Source of the DNA: Gammaproteobacteria bacterium
GTDB lineage: Bacteria; Pseudomonadota; Gammaproteobacteria; Burkholderiales; Burkholderiaceae_C
Assembly (NCBI GenBank): GCA_018828125.1
Contig: JAHJWB010000003.1
Location: forward strand, 124,001-188,000
DNA length: 64,000 bases
Reading direction: 5' to 3'
Under the pieces are notes generated by a model. The model worked only from the letters and a program-made list of their open reading frames with translations. It did no database searches and was not told where the DNA came from. Made by a program: the position numbers and the translations under genes. The first letter of the stretch is position 1, and each line of letters starts with the position of its first letter. This document shows, piece after piece, positions 9,067-17,874 of this stretch.

Positions 9067-10017
9067 TTAACCAAAGCTGCGCGCATCGCCCATGGCCCCC
9101 ATCCGCTGGCTGATGGCAAAAAACTCAGCGACGGTGTCGTCAATGATTTGCTGTGCGGTTTTGACCGTGTCAATCAGCCCGGCGGTCTGGCCTGCCAGCG
9201 CGGGCGCGGCCTCCATGTCGCCGTCAAAGTACACGCGCTGGATGCCTTCAAAGCTGTCGGCCGGCATCAGCCCCGCTTCATGGATGGCCAGGGTGCGCTC
9301 GGACTTGAGCGCGCGGATGCAGGGGCTGGCCTTGGTGTTGAGCATCCAGGTGCCAGTCACGCCCGCATCGAGGATGGCGTTCTTGTAGTTGGCATGTACG
9401 GGGCTTTCGGCGCAGCTGACAAAACGCGTGCCCATCTGCACGGCCTCGGCCCCCAGTGCAAACGCTGCGGCCATGCCGCGCCCGTCGCAGATGCCGCCCG
9501 CGGCCACCAAAGGCACGTCCACCCGCGCGCGGATGGCTTGCAGCAGTACCAGGGTGGAGACTTCTTCGGGGTTCTTGAAGCCGCCGCCTTCGCCGCCTTC
9601 GACCACCAGGCCATCAATGCCTGCATCCACGCATTTCAGCGCGGCGTCTACCGTGGGAACCGCGTGGTAGACGGTGATGCCTGCGTCTTTCAGCGGCGCT
9701 ATGAACTTGGCCGGGCTGCCAGCCGAGGTGGTCACAAACTTCACGCCCGATGCGCAGACAAACCGCAGCATGGCGTCGTCCTTCAAAAAGCGGATGGGCA
9801 GGTTCACGCCAAACGGCAGACCCAGTGCGCTCATCTTGGTGATCTCTGCCTGGCAGTTGGCGGTCTCGCCGGAGGACGTTTCGATGATGCCCAGGCCCCC
9901 CGCATGGGACACGGCCGACGCCAGCTGGGTGCGCGCGATCCAGCCCATGGGCGCCTGGATGATGGGGTAGCGCGCGCCGGTGTGGGCGAGGACGCGGTTG
10001 GTGGCAGGTGCGGTCAT
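9067..10017 (-). CDS. Nitronate monooxygenase (2-nitropropane dioxygenase family)
   Basis: A 316-residue FMN-dependent TIM-barrel enzyme that oxidises alkyl nitronates. The N-terminus 'ARYPIIQAPMGWIA' is the family's first strand, 'VVEGGEGGGF' is the phosphate-binding segment, and 'VPLVAAGGICDGRGMAAAFALGAEAVQMGTRF' matches the FMN-binding region (positions about 195-225). The frame continues upstream, but ATG 10017 with a GGAGA Shine-Dalgarno gives the family start. It faces away from the oxidoreductase upstream in the window. Some family members act as enoyl reductases or in detoxification; substrate cannot be read from sequence. Confidence 0.9.
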   Translation of the reverse strand: MTAPATNRVLAHTGARYPIIQAPMGWIARTQLASAVSHAGGLGIIETSSGETANCQAEITKMSALGLPFGVNLPIRFLKDDAMLRFVCASGVKFVTTSAGSPAKFIAPLKDAGITVYHAVPTVDAALKCVDAGIDGLVVEGGEGGGFKNPEEVSTLVLLQAIRARVDVPLVAAGGICDGRGMAAAFALGAEAVQMGTRFVSCAESPVHANYKNAILDAGVTGTWMLNTKASPCIRALKSERTLAIHEAGLMPADSFEGIQRVYFDGDMEAAPALAGQTAGLIDTVKTAQQIIDDTVAEFFAISQRMGAMGDARSFG

Positions 10018-10117
10018 GGGCGGTGTCTCCTGATTTTTGGAGGGGCCATTATTTCGACGAGCGTGCAGTCGCTGTGTCGCACGCGTTACGGTGCCTGCGG
10101 CGACCGGGGTCAAGGGG

Positions 10118-10909
10118 TCAGGCGTCCGGTGTCTCGGGCACCACGTCCCACGGCAGCCGCGAAAACAATCGTTGCCAGTCGGCAGTGGGACTGGCGTTTG
10201 AATCTTCAGTGTTGTGTTCGCTGAATTCGCCCACAGGCGCAGGCCATTGCAGCCCGCTGTCGAACGCCATTGCTGCCCCCGACACCGGGTGTGGCACCGT
10301 CAGCTGCCACGCATGCAGCCACAGGCGTTGTTGCCCCAGCCGCTCGGCCCACCAGCGGTTGAGGGGGCCTTTGCCATGCGTGGCGTCGCCAATGATGGGG
10401 TGCGCCAAATGCTTGAGGTGGCGTCGAATCTGGTGGCGCCGCCCGGTGGTCGGAATCGACTCGACCAGCGATGCCCGGGTGGTGGCAAACCGTGCATCGC
10501 TCGCCTCGGGCAGAACAAGTTGCGCCATGCGCCGAAAGCGCGTGTGTGCGTCCTGCACCGCAGCGTCTGGCGGGGCGTCATCGGGCCGCAGGGCGTGGTC
10601 CACCTCAACAGCCTCGGGTGTCCAGCCGCGCACCATCGCCAGGTAGCGCTTGTGCGTGGCATGGTGCTCAAACGCCTGCGACAGCGCCCGCGCCGCATCG
10701 CTGTGCAGCGCCATCACGAGTACGCCGCAGGTGCCCTTGTCGAGCCGGTGCACGGGGTACACATGCTGGCCCAACTGGTCGCGCAGGGCCTGCATCACAA
10801 ACCGCGTCTCGCTCGCATCCAGCCCCGTGCGGTGCACCAGCCAGCCTGCCGGCTTGTAGACGGCGACCATGTGCTCGTCGCGCCAGAGGATGTGCAGTGG
10901 TTGGTGCAT
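10118..10909 (-). CDS. truC: tRNA pseudouridine(65) synthase TruC
   Basis: A 263-residue RluA-family pseudouridine synthase, the same length as E. coli TruC, which modifies U65 in the T-stem region of tRNA. It has the N-terminal 'ILWRDEHMVAVYKPAGWLVH', the catalytic motif 'HRLDKGTCGVLV' with the active-site Asp, and 'GRRHQIRRHLKHLAHPIIGDATHG', the RluA substrate-binding segment. A longer frame exists, but ATG 10909 begins the homologous region. It is divergent from the ankyrin gene at 11042. TruC rather than RluA/RluD is based on length and on the absence of an S4 domain. Confidence 0.85.
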   Translation of the reverse strand: MHQPLHILWRDEHMVAVYKPAGWLVHRTGLDASETRFVMQALRDQLGQHVYPVHRLDKGTCGVLVMALHSDAARALSQAFEHHATHKRYLAMVRGWTPEAVEVDHALRPDDAPPDAAVQDAHTRFRRMAQLVLPEASDARFATTRASLVESIPTTGRRHQIRRHLKHLAHPIIGDATHGKGPLNRWWAERLGQQRLWLHAWQLTVPHPVSGAAMAFDSGLQWPAPVGEFSEHNTEDSNASPTADWQRLFSRLPWDVVPETPDA

Positions 10910-11041
10910 GGCAAGGTGGGGCGCAGGCGCACCTGCAGCGCCAGGCCCCTTCTTTGGTGGGGTAGGGAAGGCGCGAATTGTGCAGCACGCCGGCCTGCCT
11001 ACACTCAGGCGCCTGTTGCAATGCACTGAAGGAACAGGCCT

Positions 11042-11377
11042 ATGTCGGCAGGAGACTGGAAGGACATGTATGCCGCCGCTGTGGCGGGTGACCTGGCGCT
11101 GGTGCGCCACCACATCAACGCAGGCGTCAATCCCAACTACCAGCACCCCGAGATTCTGTGCACGCCGCTGGTGGCCAGCCTCATCCACGGGCATGACGCC
11201 ATTGCACACTATCTGCTGGAGCACGGCGCAGACCCGCAGTTGCGGTCTGACTTTGACGACATGACACCGCTGCAAGCCGCACGCCGTTACCGCCGCAGCG
11301 AATTTGTGATGTTGCTGCAGGCCCGTGGCGCAAAGGAAGAGCGCAAGCCGTTCTGGTGGCGCTGGCTTCCGGTGTAG
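11042..11377 (+). CDS. Small ankyrin-repeat protein
   Basis: A 111-residue protein with two to three ankyrin repeats: 'MYAAAVAGDLALVRHHINAGVNPN', 'TPLVASLIHGHDAIAHYLLEHGADP', 'TPLQAARRYRRSEFVMLLQARGA'. The ending 'KPFWWRW' is aromatic and basic. No signal peptide, so probably a cytoplasmic protein-binding module. The ATG follows 'AGGAACAGGCCT'. A GC-rich family-2 repeat begins 4 bases after the stop codon and may serve as its terminator. Confidence 0.85.
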   Translation: MSAGDWKDMYAAAVAGDLALVRHHINAGVNPNYQHPEILCTPLVASLIHGHDAIAHYLLEHGADPQLRSDFDDMTPLQAARRYRRSEFVMLLQARGAKEERKPFWWRWLPV

Positions 11378-11380
11378 ATA

Positions 11381-11470
11381 AACCCCCCTGAGTCGCTTCG
11401 CGCCTCCCCCAGGGGGATGCCGCCCCTGCGGCGGGGCGGCCCTTGCACGGCGGCGCTCGCCTGGGCCGCG
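11381..11470 (+). repeat. Family-2 GC-rich repeat, copy 1 (terminator-like)
   Basis: Begins ACCCCCCTGAGTCGCTTCGC, then two short stems (CCCCCAGGGGG and GCCGCCCCTGCGGCGGGGCGGC) and CCCTTGC. The same series appears in reverse orientation at 20426-20500 and more loosely at 50045-50112. Each copy follows the 3' end of a gene in the gene's direction. Confidence 0.7.
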
Positions 11471-11476
11471 CCGGTT

Positions 11477-11938
11477 TCAGCGTGCTGCTTCCTTTGCCCG
11501 CATCTTGGCCGCAATGTATTCGCCATGCGTTACGTGCAGCAAACCCGCCACCTTGCTGATGGTGTGGTTCTCGTTGGCGTCAATGTGCGCATCGGCATAG
11601 GCCACCTGCCACATGGCCTCTACGAGGCGGATCTTCTGGTCCTGCGTGAAGTGGTCGTTCAAACTGCCGGTAAAACGCTGGTAGTCGTAGGCCGTCTTGG
11701 AAGTGGTCACGGCCAGCTCCAGCAGGCGCTCCAGTTCGTCATCGGTCAGCGCAAACTTGTTGCGCAGAGCGGTAATCATGGTGGTGCGTTCGGCATCGTC
11801 CATGGAGGCTTCAGACCGCACCACCTCGACCAGCAGCACGGCGGCGGCCAGTTGCAACGCGTGTTCGCGCTGCGCGGGTGATTGGCTGGGGGCGGGCTGG
11901 GTAAAGCTGTCAAACAGGTCTTTGAGTGTCTTGAGCAT
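11477..11938 (-). CDS. TerB-like tellurite-resistance family protein
   Basis: A 153-residue all-helical protein of the TerB/DjlA-like family. The core runs from 'LQLAAAVLLVEVVRSEASMDDAERTTM' to 'MWQVAYADAHIDANENHTISKVAGLLHV', with acidic residues (S-x-x-D-D-A-E; A-D-x-H-I-D-x-x-E) that in TerB bind metal. I use the start MLKTLKDLFDSF at 11938; the frame upstream looks non-coding. Despite the family name, most such single genes have no shown role in tellurite resistance. Divergent from the DHH phosphoesterase gene. Confidence 0.82.
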   Translation of the reverse strand: MLKTLKDLFDSFTQPAPSQSPAQREHALQLAAAVLLVEVVRSEASMDDAERTTMITALRNKFALTDDELERLLELAVTTSKTAYDYQRFTGSLNDHFTQDQKIRLVEAMWQVAYADAHIDANENHTISKVAGLLHVTHGEYIAAKMRAKEAAR

Positions 11939-12102
11939 GGAGCGGCTGGAGATACAGAAGGAGAAGGTAGGGTGGAGGGACGCGGCGCAGCATTGGTTCC
12001 CTGGTGCACACGGCGCGCGAACCAGGGCGGGGTGCACTGCGCAGGCGGCTGTTGCCATGATTCTTTCGCCTGCCGCCGGGTGGCACGCGACAATCGGGGG
12101 CC

Positions 12103-13026
12103 ATGAAGAAATCCATTCTCCCCCTGCAACTGCTGGTTGCCCCCGATAAAAACGACCCATCTCCCCTGGTGCTGTACCACGGGCGCAATTGCCCCGATGG
12201 CTTTGGTGCCGCGCTGGCCGCCTGGCTGTATTACGGCGACAGTGCTGAATACCTGGGGCTGGACCACGGCGATATCAAGACCGTGGACGACCTGCCCCCC
12301 GTGGCAGGCCGCACGGTGTACATCCTCGATTTTTCGTTCTCTGCCGACATCTTGCGCGCCATCGACGAAAGCGCGGCCAAGCTGGTCATGCTGGACCACC
12401 ACAAAAGCGCTGCCGAAAAGCTCACCGGCTTTGCCTGCCGCTGTGGCGTCGTGCACTTTGACATGGGCAAGTCGGGCGCGCGCCTGGCGTGGGAGTTTTT
12501 TCACCCGCACGTGCCCGTGCCCCCCTTGCTGCAGTACGTGGAAGACCGCGACATCTGGAAGTGGGAGTTTGCCGAGAGCGCAGGTTTTCTGTCCGCGCTG
12601 GACATGGAGGAGCAGAGCTTTGCGCGCTGGAGCGAGATCGCATCCTTCACGCCCGAGCAACTCACACTGTTCATGGCGCGCGGCGCGGCCATGGACGAAA
12701 AATACCGCAAGCTCTGCACCAACATTGCCGAGGGCGCACAACCGCTGGTGTTCAACGGCATCGAAGGCCTGATGGTCAATGCGCCGGGCATGTTCCACAG
12801 CCTGGTGGGCGACATCCTGTCGGCCAAGACCGGCACCTTTGCGCTGATGTGGAGCGCAGGCGCCAAGGGCGTCAAGGTGGGCCTGCGCGCGCAGCGCAAC
12901 TTTGACTGCATCGCGCTGGCCGAAAGCATGGGCGGCGGCGGCCATGCGCAGGCCTGCGGGTTCAAGATGGGGGTGGAACGCCTACCCGAACTGCTGACCG
13001 GCACCTTCAACGCAAAACCGTTGTAA
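12103..13026 (+). CDS. DHH-family phosphoesterase
   Basis: A 307-residue cytoplasmic phosphoesterase. Motifs: 'LYHGRNCPDGFGAALAAW' (N-terminal Asp motif), 'VYILDFSF' and 'MLDHHKSA' (the DHH motif with D-H-H near residue 100), then a DHHA1-type C-terminus 'GVKVGLRAQRNFDC', 'MGGGGHAQACGF'. Relatives hydrolyse short oligonucleotides (nano-RNase) or nucleotide-like substrates using Mn2+; this branch is not characterised. ATG 12103 gives the expected N-terminus. Neighbours give no pathway hint. Confidence 0.85.
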   Translation: MKKSILPLQLLVAPDKNDPSPLVLYHGRNCPDGFGAALAAWLYYGDSAEYLGLDHGDIKTVDDLPPVAGRTVYILDFSFSADILRAIDESAAKLVMLDHHKSAAEKLTGFACRCGVVHFDMGKSGARLAWEFFHPHVPVPPLLQYVEDRDIWKWEFAESAGFLSALDMEEQSFARWSEIASFTPEQLTLFMARGAAMDEKYRKLCTNIAEGAQPLVFNGIEGLMVNAPGMFHSLVGDILSAKTGTFALMWSAGAKGVKVGLRAQRNFDCIALAESMGGGGHAQACGFKMGVERLPELLTGTFNAKPL

Positions 13027-13050
13027 GCACTGCGCAGCGAGTGGCCAACG

Positions 13051-14361
13051 TCAATGTGCGTTGGCCGCCTCTTCAAAGCGGTCCACTTCGCGCAGTTGTT
13101 TGAAGGCCAGCGTCCAGCCGCCCACCACGCCCAGCGTGCACAGCCCGCCCACAATGGCTGCGGGCACAGCGCCCAGCCACGCCGCGCTGGTGCCCGCGCG
13201 AAACTCGCCCAGTTCGTTGGAAGAGCCAATGAACAGCATGTTGACCGCGTTCACCCGCCCGCGCATGGTGTCGGGCGTGGAGAACTGCACCAGCGCGCCG
13301 CGGATGTACACGCTGACCATGTCGGCCGCGCCCGCCACCAGCAGCGCCGCAAACGACAGCCAGAACAGCGTAGACAGCGCAAACACCAGATTGGCGACCC
13401 CAAACACCGCCACGGCGATGAACATGGTGCGCCCCACCTTGCGGTTGAAGGGCCGCATGCTCAGGTACAGGCCCGCACCCACCTCGCCCACCGCCATGGC
13501 GCTGCGCAGCGCGCCCAGGCCCGCAGGGCCCACGTGCAGCACTTCTTGCGCGTAGATGGGCAAGAGCGCCACCACGCCGCCCAGCAGCACGGCAAACAAG
13601 TCGAGCGAAATGGTGCCCAAGATGATGGGACGCGAACGGATGAAGGTGATGCCCGCACCAAACCGCTGCCACATCGTGCCCTGCGTGGGCCCGGGCGCCG
13701 TGGCGTAGGCCACCACCACGCGCAGCAGCAACACCACGCCCAGCACAAAACACACGCAGCACACGGCATAGGTCAGCTCGCCGCCGCCCAGCGCGAACAG
13801 CAACCCGCCCAACAGCGGCCCGCCAATGCTGGCGGTGCGCATGAGCATGCTGTTGGCGGCAATGGCCTGTGCCAGCTGCCCGCGCGGCACGATCTGCGGC
13901 AGCAGGCTTTGCATGGCGGGGCCCGAGAAAGCGCGCGAGCACCCATACAACACCAGCACGGCGTAAATGCCCGCTACACCACTGGCCCCGTGGCCGGAGA
14001 GCCACCACAGCAACGCGCTGCACACGGCACCCACCGACCAACTGATGGCCAGAATGCGCCTGCGGTCGAACCGGTCGATCAAATCACCCGCGGGCAGCAG
14101 CAGGCACAGCATGGGCAGAAACTGCGCCAGCCCTACATAGGCCAGCGCCAGCGGTTCCCGCGTCAGGTCATACACCTGCCAGGCCACCACCACGGCCTGC
14201 ACCTGCGTGGCCACCACGGCCACCACGCGGGCGATCAGAAAGGAAACAAAGCCGGTATGGCGGTAGACGCTTTGGGGTGCGAGTGCCGGATCAGGGTTGG
14301 CAGGGGCGGAGGGCGGGGAGGGCGGAAGTGAGGGAGCGGTCACAGAACAAGGCGCATGCAA
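13051..14361 (-). CDS. MFS transporter, EntS-like (MFS_3)
   Basis: A 436-residue inner-membrane exporter with about 12 hydrophobic segments. Family features: 'FLIARVVAVVATQVQAVVVAWQVYDLT' in the first helix region, 'GDLIDRFDRRRIL' (motif A-like loop between helices 2 and 3) and the late 'DMVSVYIRGALVQFSTPDTMRGRVNAVNMLFIG', which is typical of the enterobactin-exporter-like group. The N-terminal 30 residues are Pro/Ser-rich. It converges on the DHH gene with a 24-base gap. Substrate unknown; no siderophore genes lie nearby. Confidence 0.88.
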   Translation of the reverse strand: MHAPCSVTAPSLPPSPPSAPANPDPALAPQSVYRHTGFVSFLIARVVAVVATQVQAVVVAWQVYDLTREPLALAYVGLAQFLPMLCLLLPAGDLIDRFDRRRILAISWSVGAVCSALLWWLSGHGASGVAGIYAVLVLYGCSRAFSGPAMQSLLPQIVPRGQLAQAIAANSMLMRTASIGGPLLGGLLFALGGGELTYAVCCVCFVLGVVLLLRVVVAYATAPGPTQGTMWQRFGAGITFIRSRPIILGTISLDLFAVLLGGVVALLPIYAQEVLHVGPAGLGALRSAMAVGEVGAGLYLSMRPFNRKVGRTMFIAVAVFGVANLVFALSTLFWLSFAALLVAGAADMVSVYIRGALVQFSTPDTMRGRVNAVNMLFIGSSNELGEFRAGTSAAWLGAVPAAIVGGLCTLGVVGGWTLAFKQLREVDRFEEAANAH

Positions 14362-14428
14362 GCGGTGGAACAGGGCCGGGGGATGCTATCGGGTTCGGCC
14401 ATTGCTTGCAGGGGGCTGTGCACGCCGG

Positions 14429-14923
14429 TCAGCGCGCGTGCCGGTGGCGGTAGTCCCACGGTGCCAGCGGACGCTTTTGCGACCACAGCCCCGTGCCACT
14501 GGCCCGGGCCTGCCGTTGCAGCGGTGCCAGTTGGGGGTGCTGGCTTGCGTAAGGCGTGTACACCCATGCCAGCCCTGCGCTCACCTGCGCCGTGGCCACG
14601 TCGGTGTTGCCACAGCGCACGGACGCCACGGTGCGGCCGTAGCTGTCCTGGTCCACGGGTTGCACCGTGGCGCGCTGCTTGAAGCACAGACGTGCCAAGT
14701 TCTGCCGCGATTTTTGTCCAAACGCCTGGCGCGACTCGGGGGCGTCGATGGCGGCAATGCGCACCTTCACTTGTTGGTAGGCGCCCGGGTTGCCGCAGCG
14801 CACGGTCAGGGTGTCGCCGTCGCTGATGGCGACGACCAGGCAAAGCAGGGAGGCGGCGAGGGGCACGGTGAAAAGCCAAAAAGAGAAAGCAAAAAGACCC
14901 GGGCCCCATGGGCAGGCAGGCAA
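14429..14923 (-). CDS. Secreted thermonuclease (SNase-like)
   Basis: A 164-residue staphylococcal-nuclease-fold protein. A hydrophobic signal segment (about residues 10-31) precedes 'AISDGDTLTV' (Ca2+-binding Asp region), 'VRIAAIDAPESRQAFGQKSR' (catalytic Arg and the Asp/Glu cluster) and 'QDSYGRTVASV' (second catalytic Arg). 'AGLAWVYTPYA' is the conserved late motif. Expected to be a periplasmic or secreted endonuclease cutting DNA and RNA. The tail is basic. It lies immediately upstream of the MFS gene on the same strand with a 67-base gap. Confidence 0.88.
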   Translation of the reverse strand: MPACPWGPGLFAFSFWLFTVPLAASLLCLVVAISDGDTLTVRCGNPGAYQQVKVRIAAIDAPESRQAFGQKSRQNLARLCFKQRATVQPVDQDSYGRTVASVRCGNTDVATAQVSAGLAWVYTPYASQHPQLAPLQRQARASGTGLWSQKRPLAPWDYRHRHAR

Positions 14924-14969
14924 GCAGCCGGCTGAGCAATAGCAGCCTGGCGTCAGAAAATTTGAATGA

Positions 14970-15016
14970 TTTTGGCCGCTAGCGCTTTATCGACAAGCGC
15001 TAGCAGCTATCAATAG
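14970..15016 (+). repeat. Family-1 palindromic repeat, copy 2
   Basis: TTTGGCCGCTAGCGCTT core, loop 'tatcgac', AAGCGCTAG, then CAGCTATCAATAG. Perfect CTAGCGCTT/AAGCGCTAG arms. Confidence 0.85.
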
Positions 15017-15088
15017 TGTAGCTTGTCGTTGGTGGCGCGCAGGTGCCCAAAATGGCGCTGCACCGCGCTGCGCTGCCGAAATATGGGT

Positions 15089-15138
15089 CAAACCAGCCTC
15101 TAGCGCTTGTTGGATAAGCGCTGGTAGCTATCGTTATA
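15089..15138 (+). repeat. Family-1 palindromic repeat, copy 3
   Basis: Same orientation as copy 2 and only about 75 bases away: CCTCTAGCGCTTGTTGGAT, AAGCGCTGG, TAGCTATCG. The left arm is diverged (CAAACCAG). Confidence 0.82.
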
Positions 15139-15420
15139 TGAGTATCATGGCTGGCATGCGATGCAGGGCGCAGCAATTTGATACGTTGAACCCCTGCCCG
15201 TTGGCAATCCCCGCAAGGCGTTGGCCTCATAGTGGGTGCAGACAGGCCTGGGGCCGATATGCAGACCCTGTGAATGGCGCCGCTTTTCCAAAATTGCCGG
15301 AACCCGGGCACGATGCCGCCATCACAACCCACGTGCAGCCGCCCCGTGTCGCCACCTCTCCCACCGCCTGCCTGGGCAAAAATGTTGATGCCAGCTATAC
15401 ACCACAAGGAGTCCCCGGTC
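15139..15420. other. Unassigned interval upstream of the DUF2242 lipoprotein gene
   Basis: Together with the two preceding repeats this makes almost 500 bases without a gene I can support. A reading frame continuous with the DUF2242 gene covers part of it, but the sequence is Pro/His-rich without resemblance to anything, and the lipoprotein signal starts later. Confidence 0.4.
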
Positions 15421-16026
15421 TTGAGCCTTCCAACCCCACGCCAACCATCCCCTTCGCAGACCGGCACCCGCAACGGTGGCCCGGCGCGGGTTCTCGCAAC
15501 GACGGCAGCAGTCATTGCGGCCCTGTGGCTGGCGGGCTGTTCTGCCACGGGTGGGGGCAAGACATTTGAGGTGCAAGAAGACTTTGGCTCGGTTGCCACC
15601 TATTCGCGCATGTTCGACGCCACGCCGGGCCAGACCTGCGAAGCGTCGCGCCGGGCGCTGCTCAGCCAGGGCTACATCATCTCGACCGCCACGGCAGATC
15701 TGGTGGAGGGCAAGAAGAGTTTTCAGCCCGAAGCCGAGTCGCACCTGCAGATGGTGGTGCGGGTGGTTTGCGTGCCCGAGGCCAATGACGGAAAGGTCAG
15801 CCTCGGTTTTGTCACCGCACTGCAAGACACGTATTCGCTGCGCAAGACCAACAACTCCGCCAGCCTGGGCGTGGGCGCCATCGGTTCGGTGTCGCTGCCG
15901 TTTTCGTCCAGCAGCGAGTCGCTGGTCAAGGTGGGCAGCGAAACGATCTCCAAAGACGTGTTTTATGAAAGCTTTTTTGACCTGGTCAAACGCTATTTGG
16001 TGATCGACCAGGCGCAGGCGGACTGA
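15421..16026 (+). CDS. DUF2242 lipoprotein
   Basis: A 201-residue putative outer-membrane lipoprotein. I take the TTG at 15421 because AAGGAG lies 9 bases upstream (15406-15411) and the protein then begins with a lipoprotein signal ending 'AALWLAGC', with Cys at the lipobox. The mature part 'FEVQEDFGSVATYSRMFDATPGQTCEASRRALLSQGY' is the DUF2242 start, and 'KDVFYESFFDLVKRYL' the usual end. Function unknown. An in-frame ATG farther upstream is possible but would bury the signal. Confidence 0.8.
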   Translation: MSLPTPRQPSPSQTGTRNGGPARVLATTAAVIAALWLAGCSATGGGKTFEVQEDFGSVATYSRMFDATPGQTCEASRRALLSQGYIISTATADLVEGKKSFQPEAESHLQMVVRVVCVPEANDGKVSLGFVTALQDTYSLRKTNNSASLGVGAIGSVSLPFSSSSESLVKVGSETISKDVFYESFFDLVKRYLVIDQAQAD

Positions 16027-16050
16027 CCGCCTTCTTGACCTCCTCGTTGC

Positions 16051-16602
16051 TCAAGCCGCTCGCCAGCGCTGCACCAGGGCCCAGCCCTCTGGCCAATCGC
16101 CCAGGCCGCTGTCCGCGTTGATGTGCCCGAGCGGGCCTACCTCCCTGTGTTCCGCAGCCCACAAGGCGGCACATCGTGCTGCAAACGCGGGGGTTGAATA
16201 CGGGTCGTTGGTGCTGCTCAGCAATGTGGCCCGGCGCACGGGCTGGCCAGGCGGTACCAGCGTGGTGGGCACCGGGGCAAAACCCTTGGCGTCTGCCGGA
16301 AAGTTGGGCCTGGCGGGGGCCGGCACCGCCACCAGCAGCAGTGCGTGAACGGGCCGGTCCGCTCGGCTGGCCCAATGCGCTGCCACCAGGCAGCCCAGGC
16401 TGTGCGCCACCACTATGGGTGGTTGGGGCGCCCGGGCAATGGCGTCGTCGAGCGCCTGCACCCAGTCGGCGCATACAGGGTGGGCCCAGGCTGCCTGCTC
16501 CACGCGCGCCACGCCCGCGTGCTGCGTTTGCCACAATGACTGCCAGTGCAGGGGCCCGGAGTTATAGATGCCGGGGACGAGTAAAACGGGTCGTGTTGTC
16601 AT
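16051..16602 (-). CDS. RBBP9/YdeN-type serine hydrolase
   Basis: A 183-residue alpha/beta hydrolase of the RBBP9/YdeN family. It starts 'RPVLLVPGIYNSGPLHWQSLW', the family N-terminus, with nucleophile Ser in 'VVAHSLGCLVAAHW', the acidic residue in 'SSTNDPYS' and the His in 'GPLGHINADSGLGDWPEGW', completing the triad. A small cytoplasmic esterase-like enzyme without known substrate. It converges on the DUF2242 gene and is divergent from the AsnC-type regulator gene. Confidence 0.88.
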   Translation of the reverse strand: MTTRPVLLVPGIYNSGPLHWQSLWQTQHAGVARVEQAAWAHPVCADWVQALDDAIARAPQPPIVVAHSLGCLVAAHWASRADRPVHALLLVAVPAPARPNFPADAKGFAPVPTTLVPPGQPVRRATLLSSTNDPYSTPAFAARCAALWAAEHREVGPLGHINADSGLGDWPEGWALVQRWRAA

Positions 16603-16747
16603 GGTTCCTTGTGTTTGTCAGATGCGCAGTGTCATCACTGCCCGTCCACGATAGAAAGCGAAGGCGTTTTGGCACAGAGCAACCCATCGGAAATCTGCTT
16701 ACCAAACCTTGAAGTCATCGCATCACCGAACCAAAGGAACTACGACT

Positions 16748-17185
16748 GTGGAGCTGGACAGGAAAGACCGGCAGATCCTGATGGCCCTGCAGCACGACGC
16801 GCGGCAAAGCCTGTCGGCGCTGGGCAAGCAGATCGGACTGTCGCAACCCGCAATGAGCGAACGCGTGAAAAAGCTCGAAGACGCGGGCGTGATTGCAGGC
16901 TACACGGCCCGCATCAATCTGGCGGCGGTCGGCCTGGGCCTGCAGGCCGTGGTGCGAGTGCGCACCACACACGAGCACATCCAGCGCTACGTGCAGCTTT
17001 TTCAGACCCTGCCAGAAGTGCTGGACGCTGTGCGGGTGACCGGCGAAGACTGTTTTGTGGTGCGCTGCGCCTTTGGCCAGCCAGCCGACCTGGAGCGAGT
17101 GGTGGATGCCCTGGCCGTGCATGGCAGCGTGTCTACCGCGCTGGTGCTGTCGCACCCTGTCAGCAAGGGGGTTCCGCTGGGGTGA
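16748..17185 (+). CDS. Lrp/AsnC family transcriptional regulator
   Basis: A 145-residue regulator. The N-terminal winged helix-turn-helix is 'DRKDRQILMALQHDARQSLSALGKQIGLSQPAMSERVKKLEDAGVI', followed by an AsnC-type ligand/oligomerisation domain ending 'VVDALAVHGSVSTALVLS'. The frame opens at a TTG (16709), but GTG 16748 with AAAGGA 9 bases upstream gives the usual family start (VELDRKD). Effector and targets are unknown; the divergent hydrolase gene is a possible target. Confidence 0.87.
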   Translation: MELDRKDRQILMALQHDARQSLSALGKQIGLSQPAMSERVKKLEDAGVIAGYTARINLAAVGLGLQAVVRVRTTHEHIQRYVQLFQTLPEVLDAVRVTGEDCFVVRCAFGQPADLERVVDALAVHGSVSTALVLSHPVSKGVPLG

Positions 17186-17398
17186 CGGGGGCGGGCGCGG
17201 GGGCTGGTTGTGGTGCAGGGCTGCTGGTTCATTCAGGTCCGCTCGCGTTTGAATGGTCCTCCGTGCCTCTGCGCCATCTCCACCCCCTCTTTACTTTTGC
17301 GGGGGGTTGGAACACCATCTGCCGCTGTGACGCGCCGGTTTGCGGCTTTTGCCGCTTCGTCCGCAGATGTACGCGCACACCCTTGAAGGAGACCTTCC

Positions 17399-17782
17399 AT
17401 GGATTCAGTCACCTCGCTCGCACCGTCCGCCACCAACCGCTTTCTGGGCGTAGCCCGCAGTTCTGCTGCTGGTGACGAAAACTCCCAGCGCAACGTTGCG
17501 ACTGCGGACACCGCGGCGCAGCAGCCGCAGTCCACTACGGTCACGCTCAGCCGCCGCGCGCAAGAGCTGGCGGCCCGCCAGTCGGATGATGAGGCCCGCG
17601 CATCGGCCGAAACGCAGCAGTCCGCCAGTGCCGCCGACGCTGCACAGGAGGCCCGGCGCACCCAGACCGCGCAGGCGACGGAGCAGGCAACGCAGCAGGC
17701 CGATGCCAGCAGTGCGCGCGCCCAGACCGATTCACAGTTGCGCCGTGCCTATGCGGATTCAGAAGGCTCGGTGGCCCGCTGA
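17399..17782 (+). CDS. Hypothetical Ala/Gln/Ser-rich protein
   Basis: A 127-residue protein that I do not recognise. It has a good Shine-Dalgarno (AAGGAGA about 10 bases before ATG 17399) and ends at a stop followed by a similar gene. Composition is unusual: Ala, Gln, Ser, Thr and Arg dominate, with almost no aromatic residues; 'VTLSRRAQELAARQSDDEARA' suggests a long, mostly helical region. No signal peptide or membrane segment. Confidence 0.6.
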   Translation: MDSVTSLAPSATNRFLGVARSSAAGDENSQRNVATADTAAQQPQSTTVTLSRRAQELAARQSDDEARASAETQQSASAADAAQEARRTQTAQATEQATQQADASSARAQTDSQLRRAYADSEGSVAR

Positions 17783-17874
17783 ACGCAGGGTGTCTGCCGC
17801 CGTTTCGCAGTTGCCGCGGCTAAATTGCGCTTTACCTTCTCAGCAGCCCGCAGTTCATCTTCACGATTTTTGCC